NCBI GenBank assembly: GCA_013824165.1
Contig: PNNH01000074.1
Coordinates: 1 to 35,893 of the forward strand
Reading direction: 5' to 3'
Source of the DNA: Methylibium sp.
Lineage (GTDB): Bacteria; Pseudomonadota; Gammaproteobacteria; Burkholderiales; Burkholderiaceae_C
DNA length: 35,893 nucleotides
The first letter of the stretch is position 1, and every line of letters starts with the position of its first letter. This document shows, piece after piece, positions 22,218 to 29,864 of the stretch. The translations under genes and the position numbers were made by a program. Below the pieces are notes generated by a model. The model ran no database searches. It was not told the DNA's origin and worked only from the letters and a program-made list of their open reading frames with translations.

Positions 22218-23294
22218 TCAGGCCGCTGCGCGGAAGCCACGCCGCTCCAGCGCCCAGCCTTCGGTCGCGCGCGGCAGCGCATGCTGCTGCACATGCACCG
22301 TACTCAGCCGCTTGGCAGCGGCACGCTGCACCAGGGCCTCAGCCTGAGCCGGGCTGAGCTGCAGCGCAAAGCGCGCCCAGCGCTTTTGCACCAGCGCGTC
22401 GCTCCAGGCATCTTCCAGCGCCCAGCGGATTTCGTGCGCCAGCACCAGGCTGCCGGCATTCAGCACACGCGGCACCAGGGCCATCACGAAGCGGTTGAAG
22501 TCGGCCTTGACGGCCTCATCCGGCAGCAGTGCCTCGATGCGTGCCAGACGCTGGCTCCAGCCGGGCTTGGCCAACTGGCGTGTCACCAGGGCTTGCAGCG
22601 CCTGGATCGGGTTGAACAGGCGCAGCCGGTTCGGCGGCAGCACATGCATGGGCAGCAGCGCGGCCTGGGCGTGCGGCAGCTCGGTGACGAAGCTGCAGAG
22701 GACAGCCACACGCTGCCACTCGGCGGCAGCCAGCCCGGCCACCTGCTTGAACGGGCCTTGCTCCAGGCTGGCCGCTAATTCGCTGGCGCTGGTCCAGTCA
22801 TGCCTGGCTTTGGCCGCGTTGGCACCGCGGCTCATGGTGGCCAGATTGCCGGCGGCATAGCCAGCGTCATCGCGCACGCGGTCGATCGAGAGCGTGCTCT
22901 CGTCGAGCGTGCAGCGGGTGATGGGGCAATGTTCGACGCCGATCTGCTGCAAGTAGTTGGGCGTCAGCTCAAGGGTTTCGAAGCTGCGGCCACGCGCCCA
23001 GGCATGGCTGCGCAGTTGCAGCCACAGGCGGGTATGGCGGCTGGCCTTGAGCGTGCGGCGACCGAAGGTGGCACGGCCAGCCAGCCAGCCCTGGCGCAGC
23101 GGCGAGGCGGCGAACAGATGCTCAGTCGGCGGCGTGATGCCGTGATGGGCATGATCCCAGCCGAGCTCGAAACCCAGCGTCTGGTGGGGACTTGCCGTTG
23201 CGGGCGCGGCGGCAATGCCGAGCTCCAGCTGGGTCGTCGAGGCCAGGGGCTGATGTGCTTGAGCTGTTGCTGCTGCTGCTGCGGGATGTGCCAT
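22218..23294 (-). CDS. Uncharacterised protein with an HNH-like treble-clef motif
   Basis: This 358-residue protein starts at the ATG at 23294 with GGAG six bases upstream. The first 35 residues are Ala-rich, coded by a run of GCN codons. The middle (about 110-165) has C123-P-I-T-R-C128, then SIDRVRDDAGYAAGNLATMSR with N159 and K162. This looks like the core of phage-type HNH nucleases (C-x-n-C, D-R, GY..GN, N..K), in which D138, R139 and N150 would be key. The usual His pair is not evident, so activity is uncertain. The C-terminal half (170-358) is helical and unassigned. It is divergent from a WYL-type regulator, with a palindrome between the two. Function unknown. Confidence 0.6.
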   Translation of the reverse strand: MAHPAAAAATAQAHQPLASTTQLELGIAAAPATASPHQTLGFELGWDHAHHGITPPTEHLFAASPLRQGWLAGRATFGRRTLKASRHTRLWLQLRSHAWARGRSFETLELTPNYLQQIGVEHCPITRCTLDESTLSIDRVRDDAGYAAGNLATMSRGANAAKARHDWTSASELAASLEQGPFKQVAGLAAAEWQRVAVLCSFVTELPHAQAALLPMHVLPPNRLRLFNPIQALQALVTRQLAKPGWSQRLARIEALLPDEAVKADFNRFVMALVPRVLNAGSLVLAHEIRWALEDAWSDALVQKRWARFALQLSPAQAEALVQRAAAKRLSTVHVQQHALPRATEGWALERRGFRAAA

Positions 23295-23360
23295 GGTGTG
23301 CTCCGGTTGTGGCTGCCTGTCGATGTTTCAGCAACCATGTGGCACAGTCTGGGCGACAGC

Positions 23361-23379
23361 TGGCTCATAGCGTGAGCCA
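23361..23379. promoter_or_regulatory. 19-bp palindrome between the HNH-like gene and the WYL regulator
   Basis: TGGCTCA (23361-23367) and TGAGCCA (23373-23379) are perfect 7-bp arms around TAGCG. The site is 37 bp before the WYL start and 66 bp before the divergent gene's start, a suitable position for an operator controlling both. Confidence 0.5.
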
Positions 23380-23416
23380 CCTAGAAAGTCAGGGAAACCA
23401 CTGAGAACAGGACACC

Positions 23417-24394
23417 ATGGACCGGACCGAGCGCTTCTACAAGATCGAGTTGCTGATCCGCTCGCGCGAGTGCGTCAGCTTTGCCGCGTTGCTGGAGGCG
23501 CTGGAGGTGTCGCCGGCCACGCTCAAGCGTGATCTGCAATACCTGCGTGAGCGCATGGACGCGCCGATCGAGTACGACGCCGCGGCCAATGGCTACCGCT
23601 TCGGCCAGCAGTGGCGCGGCACCCAGCATGAGCTGCCGGGTGTCTGGTTCAACGAGCGCGAACTGCACGCGCTGCTGACCATGCACCAGCTGCTGTCCAG
23701 CCTGGACGAGAACGGCATCCTGAGCCGGCATCTGCAGCCGATGTTCGACAAGCTCAGCGGCATGCTGGGCAAGGACGAGGACGAGGCCAAGGAGCTGACG
23801 CGGCGCGTCAAGCTGATCAGCACGGCGCGCCGGCGCGTGGCCAGCGAATTCTTCGAGACGGTGGGCAGCGCGGTGGTGCAGCGCCAGCGGCTGAAGCTGC
23901 GCTACCGCAAGCGCGGGCGGGGCGGGGCGACGCTGTCGGAGCGCATCGTGTCGCCGCAGCGCCTGGTCCACTACCGCAACACCTGGTATTTGGACGCCTG
24001 GTGCCATCAGAGCGAGGGCCTGCGCCGCTTTGCGCTGGATGCGATGGAAGCAGCCGTCTTGCTTGAAGAGAAAGCCAAGCCGGTCGCTTTGAAGGCGCTG
24101 GAAGCCGAGCTGGACCAGGGCTACGGCATCTTCGCCGGCGGGCATGCGCAGCAGGCCGAGCTGGTATTCAGCGCCGAGGCCGCGCAATGGGTGTCACGCG
24201 AAGAATGGCATCCGGCCCAGCAGAGCCGCTGGCTGGAGGATGGCCGCTGGCAGCTTGATGTGCCTTATGTGGATGCCACCGAGCTGCTGATGGACCTGCT
24301 GCGCCATGCCGGACAGGTGGAGGTCAGGGCACCGGCGGCTTTGCGCACGGCTTATGCCAAGCGCTTGCGCGAAGCGGCCGCGGCGCTGGCTTAG
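23417..24394 (+). CDS. WYL-domain transcriptional regulator
   Basis: This protein has 325 residues from ATG 23417, with AGGA at the right distance. An N-terminal winged helix (MDRTERFYKIELLIRS, then SPATLKRDLQYLRE as recognition helix; about 1-65) precedes a helical linker and a WYL ligand-sensing domain (about 140-230, with QRLKLRYRKRG, ERIVSPQRLVHYRNTWYLDAWC and LRRFALDAM). A C-terminal WCX-like domain (about 250-325) ends it. WYL regulators sense nucleic acid or nucleotide ligands in several systems and often control defence or DNA-damage genes. It is divergent from the HNH-like gene and the palindrome between them is a likely operator. Its stop codon overlaps that of the convergent adenosyltransferase by 3 bp. 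Confidence 0.9.
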   Translation: MDRTERFYKIELLIRSRECVSFAALLEALEVSPATLKRDLQYLRERMDAPIEYDAAANGYRFGQQWRGTQHELPGVWFNERELHALLTMHQLLSSLDENGILSRHLQPMFDKLSGMLGKDEDEAKELTRRVKLISTARRRVASEFFETVGSAVVQRQRLKLRYRKRGRGGATLSERIVSPQRLVHYRNTWYLDAWCHQSEGLRRFALDAMEAAVLLEEKAKPVALKALEAELDQGYGIFAGGHAQQAELVFSAEAAQWVSREEWHPAQQSRWLEDGRWQLDVPYVDATELLMDLLRHAGQVEVRAPAALRTAYAKRLREAAAALA

Positions 24395-24972
24395 GCGTCT
24401 TCGTCCTGGCGCTTCAGGCGCTCGCTGTGCCAGTAGACATCGTCGCCACCCAGGCCATCGAGGTTGGCGCGGTTGAGCACCCGGGCCAGCACAAAGAGCA
24501 GATCGGACAGGCGGTTCAGATACTGGCGCGGGGCCGCATTGATCGTGTCCTGAGAGGCGAGGGTCACGACAGCCCGCTCGGCCCGCCGCGCTACGGTGCG
24601 GCAGACATGGGCCAGGGCGGCGCTGCGTGTGCCGGCCGGCAGGATGAACTCCTTCAGGCGCGGCAGCGTCTCGTTGTAGTGGGCCAGCGCCTCATCGAGG
24701 CGCAGCACGGCCTCGTCTTTGATCAGTGTGTAGCCAGGCATGCAGAGCTCGCCGCCGAGGTTGAACAACTCGTGCTGGATCGTGACCAACAGCTCACGCA
24801 CATCGCCAGGCAGCGGCTCGGCCAGCAGCACGCCGATCTGCGAGTTGAGCTCATCCACATCGCCCATGGCCTGGATGCGCAGATGATCCTTGGACACGCG
24901 GCTGCCGTCGCCCAGGCCGGTCGTGCCGTCGTCGCCGGTGCGGGTTGCGATTTGTGAGAGTCGGTTGGCCAT
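24391..24972 (-). CDS. Cob(I)yrinic acid a,c-diamide adenosyltransferase, PduO type
   Basis: The ATG at 24972 (MANRLSQIATRTGDDGTTGLGDG) starts the family's ATP-binding N-terminus. Upstream in-frame codons would add a proline-rich stretch with no domain. The 193-residue enzyme transfers the adenosyl group of ATP to cob(I)alamin to give coenzyme B12. Signatures: TRTGDDGTTGL, the following GDVDELNSQIG, and the C-terminal CRTVARRAERAV and LNRLSDLLFVLAR. This is the PduO/MMAB group and not CobA. No other cobalamin genes or a cobalamin riboswitch are visible. The gene converges on the WYL regulator with a 3-bp overlap of stop codons. Confidence 0.93.
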   Translation of the reverse strand: MANRLSQIATRTGDDGTTGLGDGSRVSKDHLRIQAMGDVDELNSQIGVLLAEPLPGDVRELLVTIQHELFNLGGELCMPGYTLIKDEAVLRLDEALAHYNETLPRLKEFILPAGTRSAALAHVCRTVARRAERAVVTLASQDTINAAPRQYLNRLSDLLFVLARVLNRANLDGLGGDDVYWHSERLKRQDEDA

Positions 24973-25021
24973 GGGAAGGAGCAGGGCAGTCGTTGCAACG
25001 GGACCCGCATCTTGCCTCAAG

Positions 25022-25053
25022 GGGCCTGACCCTTCGGGCTCAGGCCCTTCTTT
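25022..25053 (+). terminator. UUCG-loop hairpin between the small membrane gene and the adenosyltransferase gene
   Basis: GGGCCTGA (25022-25029) pairs with TCAGGCCC (25040-25047); one C-C mismatch and two GC pairs close a TTCG loop. TTCTTT follows on the plus strand. As read by the reverse-strand genes it sits between the stop at 25055 and the start at 24972, so it is probably a bidirectional terminator or an attenuator. Confidence 0.55.
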
Positions 25054-25054
25054 G

Positions 25055-25312
25055 TCAGTCCCGGCGGCCGCTGCGGTGAATATCGGTGGGCTTGTTGGGT
25101 TTGCCGGGGTCGGCATGACCGTGCGCCCCGCTCTTGCCGTGATAGGGCCCATGCGAGGGCGGGGGGCCGGGCGGCAGCTCAGGCTTGCGGCTGCCGAGCT
25201 TGAGCCACTCGCGCCAGATCAGGCCGAACAGATCGAAGCGCAGCGCGCCGACGATGGCCAGCGCCAGCGCGATGGCGATCAAGATGGTGCTGGTATCCCA
25301 GGCAAATGGCAT
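25055..25312 (-). CDS. Small single-pass membrane protein
   Basis: The start at 25312 (MPFAWDTSTILIAIALALAIVG) has GGGGAG eight bases upstream and gives 85 residues. One membrane helix (about residues 8-24) is followed by an amphipathic stretch (FDLFGLIWREWLKLGSRKP) and a Pro/Gly/His-rich cytosolic or periplasmic tail (PPGPPPSHGPYHGKSGAHGH). I do not recognise a family. The His-rich tail could bind metal, but that is inference. An upstream in-frame start at 25378 is rejected for lack of a ribosome-binding site. Confidence 0.65.
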   Translation of the reverse strand: MPFAWDTSTILIAIALALAIVGALRFDLFGLIWREWLKLGSRKPELPPGPPPSHGPYHGKSGAHGHADPGKPNKPTDIHRSGRRD

Positions 25313-25442
25313 GGTGAACGCTCCCCGTCGTTGATGTGAAACCGGCTCCATGCTCTCACCGTCGGGGACGGGGGGCAAGGAGCCGGATCAAAGACAGGCG
25401 CCGGGCTTCGACCCGCGCGCAGGCACGGGTCTCGGGCCAGCT

Positions 25443-26954
25443 TTAGAAGCGGTGGTTGTACTGCACGCCGAGCAGCGCCGAGTTCAGCTTGTAGCGGCCG
25501 ACCACGGTGGCGCAGCTGGAGGTGTTGCCGGCCGGGTTGCAGACGGCTGAGCCGACTGCATTGGTCTGGCCACCGTTGTCGAACGCGTTGATTTCACCTG
25601 CAGCCACGTGGATGTAGCTCAGGGCGAAGTCGAGCGAACGCTTGTTGTCCAGCTTCCAGTTCAGGCCGGCCGACAGCCAGCTGCGGTCGCCGTCAGGGAT
25701 TGACGAGGTGCGCGTGGTCTGGGTCACCGGCGACTGGTCATAGGCCACGCCGCCGCGCAGCTGCAGGGCATCGGTCCACTGGTGCGAGACGCCCAGCGAC
25801 GCGCGCACGGTGTCGGTCCAGCCCTGCGGCGTCACCGAGTCGGGCAGGTTGTTGGCGAAGTCGACACGCAGCTCCTTGAAGCGCGAGTGGCGAGTCAGCG
25901 TCACATCGCCCATCACGGCGGTACGGGCGTCGTGCTTCTTGTAGAAGGAGAAGGACAGCGACTCCGGCGTCTTGACGCTAAGCTTGGCCGCGCTGTTGGT
26001 GTAGGCGCCCAGCAATTGGGCCTGCACCTGGCTGCCAGCGCCAGGCAGTGCCGCATTGAGCAGGCCGGCCAGGTTGGCGGCGGCGGTCTGCACCTGCCAC
26101 TGGGCGTCGCCTGTCAGCGTGTGCTTGATGGCCGAGCGGTAGGCGATGCTGAAGCGGGTGCTGTCATCCGGGCTGTACATCAGGCCCAGGTTGAAGCCCA
26201 CGCCCCAGTCCTTGCCTTCGACATCGACGCGGCCGGAGTAGCTCGGGTTACCAGAGACGGTCTTGATCAGGCCGCCCAGCTGGTTGATCACGGCATTGCG
26301 GATGATCTCGGCTGGCACACCGGGGATGGCGTTGGCACGCACCTGAGCTTCGACGATCGATGCCATGGCGCCGGAGCCGAAGTCGGCACCCTTGGCCAGC
26401 TTGCCCTCGATATGCTGCGCGCTCACACCGGCGCCCAGGCTCAGGCGCTCGCTCAGCTTGTAGGCGAGCGAGGGATTGATCGTCAGGGTCTTCAGCTCGG
26501 TGCTGATGCCGTTGTAGCGGCCGGTCCAGTTGCTGTCGTACTCGCTCTTGGAGCCGAAGGGCACAAAGATGCCCAGGCCGGCCGTCAGTCGCTCGTTGTA
26601 GCGGTGGCTCAGGTAGGCATGCGGCACGGCAGCCGGCTCGACGAAATCACCAGCCTCACCGCCGCGTGTGGGCAGGCGGAACTGGGTGAAGCTGCCGCCA
26701 TCGGTGAAGCGGCCTTTGGGCAGCACCAGGTTCAGCACGCCGCTGGCCTGTGTGCCTTCCAAACGGCTCAGGCCGGCCGGGTTGTAGAACAGCACCGAAG
26801 CGTCCGAAGCCTCGGCCGCATTGGCATTGGCCGTGCCTTGGGCGGAGGCAGACTGGGAGCCGAAGTGGTAGCCCGAGGCCTGGGCCAGCGGGGCAGCCAG
26901 GACACCCAGCAGGGCAAGCATCAAGGGGTTTACGACAGGGCTGTTCAAGATCAT
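25443..26954 (-). CDS. FadL/TodX-family outer membrane transport protein
   Basis: This 503-residue precursor has a signal peptide ending in APLAQA before SGYHFGSQS. FadL signatures are seen: the plug-region sequence SVLFYNPAGLSRLEG with the conserved NPAG, FVPFGSKSEYDSNWTGRYNG, INPSLAYKLSERLSLGAGV, WGVGFNLGLMY and the C-terminal VQYNHRF ending in Phe. The 14-stranded barrel imports long-chain fatty acids or other hydrophobic molecules. The gene is divergent from an acylase-family lipoprotein gene with 136 bp between the starts. A shared regulatory region is likely, and a joint role (acyl release outside the cell, then uptake) is plausible. Confidence 0.92.
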   Translation of the reverse strand: MILNSPVVNPLMLALLGVLAAPLAQASGYHFGSQSASAQGTANANAAEASDASVLFYNPAGLSRLEGTQASGVLNLVLPKGRFTDGGSFTQFRLPTRGGEAGDFVEPAAVPHAYLSHRYNERLTAGLGIFVPFGSKSEYDSNWTGRYNGISTELKTLTINPSLAYKLSERLSLGAGVSAQHIEGKLAKGADFGSGAMASIVEAQVRANAIPGVPAEIIRNAVINQLGGLIKTVSGNPSYSGRVDVEGKDWGVGFNLGLMYSPDDSTRFSIAYRSAIKHTLTGDAQWQVQTAAANLAGLLNAALPGAGSQVQAQLLGAYTNSAAKLSVKTPESLSFSFYKKHDARTAVMGDVTLTRHSRFKELRVDFANNLPDSVTPQGWTDTVRASLGVSHQWTDALQLRGGVAYDQSPVTQTTRTSSIPDGDRSWLSAGLNWKLDNKRSLDFALSYIHVAAGEINAFDNGGQTNAVGSAVCNPAGNTSSCATVVGRYKLNSALLGVQYNHRF

Positions 26955-27028
26955 GTCTCCGTATCTTCGAGGGTAGGTCAGCAGTGGCGACCCGAGCGTT
27001 TGATGATAGCCTGATAGTCATCGCTAGC

Positions 27029-27041
27029 TTAGCCGTGCTAA
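27029..27041. promoter_or_regulatory. Palindrome TTAGC-CGT-GCTAA between fadL-like and acylase genes
   Basis: Perfect 5-bp arms around CGT lie about 50 bp before the acylase start and 75 bp before the FadL-like start. This is a candidate operator for a divergent promoter region; no regulator gene is beside it. Confidence 0.35.
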
Positions 27042-27090
27042 CCCACGTGCTGTGCTGCGAAAAACACAAGAATCAACGAAGGAGACATCG

Positions 27091-29562
27091 ATGCCGCTGC
27101 GCATTCCCCATTCCATGACCCCTGTTGCCGCGTTGCTGGCGGGCAGCCTGATGCTGAGCGCCTGCGGCGGCGGCGATTCCGCGACGGGCACACCCGCCAC
27201 GCCCGCGCCGCCCACTTACTCGGCCGAGATCCGCTACACCAGCTACGGCGTGCCGCACGTCAAGGCTGATGACTTCAAGGGCGCCGGCTACGGCTACGGT
27301 TACGCCTTTGCCAACGACCATGTCTGCCTGTTCGCGCAGGAGCTGGTGACGCTGCGCGGCCAGCGCTCGCGCTTCTTCGGTGATGTGGATGCCAAGGGCG
27401 TGCCCATCACCTATCTGGGCCAGTTCGGCGACTTCACGCCGAATCTGTCGTCCGACTTCTTCTACAAGCTGCTGATGACGCCGGCGCTGGCGCAATCGAT
27501 GAAGGCCGCCACCGGCCCGGATGTGCGCGACATGGTCAGCGGCTTCGTCGCGGGCTACAACCGCTATCTGCGCGACAAGGGCGTCAACGGCCTGCCCACC
27601 GAGTGCAAGGGTGCGGCCTGGGTCACGCCGATGACTGAGGACGAGGCCTATTGGCGCTTCAGCCAGGCGGCGATGGCGGGCAGTTCGCTGCAGTTCATCA
27701 ACTCGATTGGCGTGGCCCAGCCACCCGGACCCAAGCCCGCGGGTGCGACGAATGTGGCCGCGCTGAGCGCCAAGGCGCTCAAGCGCCCGAGCACCCAGCT
27801 GGCAGTGCTGAACAGCCCGCTGGTGCAGGGCACCAATGCGCTGTTTGAGCATGCGATCGGCTCCAACGGCTACGGCCTGGGCAAGGGCGTGACGCAGAGC
27901 GGCGCCGGCATCGTGCTGGGCAACCCGCACTTCCCGTGGTGGGGCGCGCTGCGTCTGCACAAGCTGCACATCACCATTCCCGGCAAGTACGATGTGTTCG
28001 GCTCCACGCTGCTGGGCACGCTGGTGCCGCTGATCGGCTTCAACAAGGATGTGGCCTGGACGCACACCTTCTCGACCGACAACCGCTTCACACTGTTCCA
28101 GCTCAAGCTGGACCCGGCGGACCCGACGCGCTACCAGGTCGACGGCACCTTCAAGGCGATGACGAAGACGGCGCTCAGCGTCGACGCCCTGCAGCCCGAT
28201 GGCAGCGTGAAGACGCACCAGCGCACCATGTACGGCACCGACTTCGGCCCGATGCTGAGCGATGGCGCCACCTTCGGCTGGACGGCGGGCGCGGCCTTTG
28301 CCATCCGCGATGCCAACTACACGAACTACAAGCTGCTCGACCAGGCCTTGCTGAACGGCAAGTCCACCAGCGCCGAGAGCCTGCGCGAGTCGCTGGCCAC
28401 GCACAACGCGATGCCCTGGGTCAACACCATGGCGGCCGACAAGAATGGCAAGGCGCTCTACGCCAACTACTCGGTGGCGGCCAATGTCAGCGATGCCCAG
28501 CTGGCCAGCTGCGTCAACAGCCCGACCGGCCAGTTCCTGTTGGCCACGCGCGGCCTGGTGCTGATGGACGGCAGCAAGGCCAGCTGCAACTGGAACGGCG
28601 CGATCCCCAGCAGCCAGCGCCCGTTTGTGCTTCGCGACGACTACATCGTCAACGCCAACGACAGCCACTGGCTGCCCAACGACAAGGTGCGCCTGGCCGG
28701 CTACCCCAAGATCATCGCCACCGGCCCGGTGGCCGAGGGGCGTGAGCAGGGCGAGCGCACCCGTACCGGCATCGTCCAGGTGCTGGACCGCATGAAGGGC
28801 ACCGATGGCCTGCCCGGCACCGGCTTCACGCTGGCCAATCTGCAGCAGGTCTATGCCAAGAGCCGCTTCCTCAAGGCCGAGGTCTGGCTGGACGAGTTCC
28901 TGGCGGCACGCTGCAGCGGCGGCATCCTGATGGGCATTGACAGCAAGGGTGTGGTCACCGATCTCAGCAAGGCCTGCGGCGTGCTGTCGATCTGGAAGAA
29001 GACCGAAGGCATGGTCGATCCCGGCTCGCTGCTGTTCCGCAAGTTCTATGAGCTGTCCGGCGAGATGAAGGACGCCAGCCTGTGGCGCGTGGCCTACGAC
29101 CCGGCCGATCCGGTCAACACGCCGCGCGGCTACAACACGGCCGACACCAAGGCCGTGACGCTGCTGGCGGATGCGGTGCAGTGGTTCAACGCCAACAAGT
29201 TTGCGCTGGAGGAGGTCAATGCCCGCAAGCAGGTGGTCGTGCGTGACAGCGCGCCACTGCCCTTCCCGGGCGGCCGCTACACCTTCAACAACGTGCGCGG
29301 CAACCTCAGCGCCGGCCTGTATGGCGATCCGGTCTATGGCAACAGCTATATGCAGTTTGTCACTTTCGACGCCAACGGCCCGGTGGCCGAGGGCATCTTG
29401 ACCTACTCGCAGAGCAGCCATCTGCTGTCCGCCAACTTCTCGGACCAGACCAAGCTCTACTCCGACATCTTCCTGAAGGGCGCCAAGTGGGCCAAGCTGC
29501 CTTTCAGCGAAGCCGACATCAAGGCGGACCCGAACTACCGCAGCATGATGCTCAGCGAGTGA
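27091..29562 (+). CDS. Penicillin acylase-family lipoprotein (Ntn hydrolase)
   Basis: The ATG at 27091 has AAGGAG six bases upstream; the in-frame ORF is longer, but without a signal. The 823-residue precursor carries a lipoprotein signal ending LSAC (C25) then GGGDS. The alpha part includes YGVPHVKADDFKGAGYGYGYAFANDH. The beta chain should start at S258 in EHAIGSNGYGLGK, the autoprocessed N-terminal nucleophile Ser; GNPHFPW and VPLIGFNKDVAW follow as usual. Family members hydrolyse amides of acyl chains (penicillins, acyl-homoserine lactones, aculeacin-like lipopeptides); the substrate cannot be read. It is divergent from a FadL-type channel gene. A perfect 32-bp palindrome 18 bp downstream is its terminator. 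Confidence 0.9.
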   Translation: MPLRIPHSMTPVAALLAGSLMLSACGGGDSATGTPATPAPPTYSAEIRYTSYGVPHVKADDFKGAGYGYGYAFANDHVCLFAQELVTLRGQRSRFFGDVDAKGVPITYLGQFGDFTPNLSSDFFYKLLMTPALAQSMKAATGPDVRDMVSGFVAGYNRYLRDKGVNGLPTECKGAAWVTPMTEDEAYWRFSQAAMAGSSLQFINSIGVAQPPGPKPAGATNVAALSAKALKRPSTQLAVLNSPLVQGTNALFEHAIGSNGYGLGKGVTQSGAGIVLGNPHFPWWGALRLHKLHITIPGKYDVFGSTLLGTLVPLIGFNKDVAWTHTFSTDNRFTLFQLKLDPADPTRYQVDGTFKAMTKTALSVDALQPDGSVKTHQRTMYGTDFGPMLSDGATFGWTAGAAFAIRDANYTNYKLLDQALLNGKSTSAESLRESLATHNAMPWVNTMAADKNGKALYANYSVAANVSDAQLASCVNSPTGQFLLATRGLVLMDGSKASCNWNGAIPSSQRPFVLRDDYIVNANDSHWLPNDKVRLAGYPKIIATGPVAEGREQGERTRTGIVQVLDRMKGTDGLPGTGFTLANLQQVYAKSRFLKAEVWLDEFLAARCSGGILMGIDSKGVVTDLSKACGVLSIWKKTEGMVDPGSLLFRKFYELSGEMKDASLWRVAYDPADPVNTPRGYNTADTKAVTLLADAVQWFNANKFALEEVNARKQVVVRDSAPLPFPGGRYTFNNVRGNLSAGLYGDPVYGNSYMQFVTFDANGPVAEGILTYSQSSHLLSANFSDQTKLYSDIFLKGAKWAKLPFSEADIKADPNYRSMMLSE

Positions 29563-29864
29563 TGGGCAGCTTGCAGGGTTGAACAGGGGCCGGCAATTGC
29601 CGGCCCCTGTTCTTTGGCTCTTTGCGCGGCGGATCGTGATGCCTCTGATTTCAGTTCAGAGTTGTGCATAGCACGCAGGAGAACAGGCGGGCCTGCAGCT
29701 AGTGGTGCTTGCCGCAGCTCGGCGCCGCCCAATCCGCGCAAGTGCATTCAGGGCACTGCTTTTGAGTGATGCATCGCGACACCGGCAACGCTGCTCGCAC
29801 AGCGCCGGCCGCAGTCTTCCTAGAATCAGCGGGTCCGCCAGCCTTGGCGGAGAGGAGCCCCGCG
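29563..29864. other. Intergenic region between the acylase and the FAD oxidase
   Basis: This 302-bp gap has the palindromic terminator at 29581-29612, a weak inverted repeat CTCTGA-N7-TCAGAG at 29643-29661, and a stem TCCGCCA-GCCT-TGGCGGA at 29834-29851 just before the ribosome-binding site of the next gene. I see no other gene here. Confidence 0.6.
29581..29612. terminator. Perfect 32-bp palindromic terminator
   Basis: The 16-bp arms are exact reverse complements with no spacer; the half-site is GAACAGGGGCCGGCAA. In RNA it folds to a stem of 14 bp with a small loop, followed by TTTGGCTCTTT. It should terminate in both directions. Confidence 0.85.

Noticed and set aside
23260-23294. GCN triplet run at the HNH-like gene start as a microsatellite switch
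   Set aside because: The tract is short and interrupted and encodes an Ala-rich N-terminus; triplet changes would not shift the frame, so phase variation is unlikely.
27073-29421. Very long reverse-strand open frame opposite the acylase gene
   Set aside because: This is a GC-rich antisense shadow; the plus-strand protein has a lipoprotein signal and complete Ntn-hydrolase motifs, and the reverse translation has no recognisable domain.
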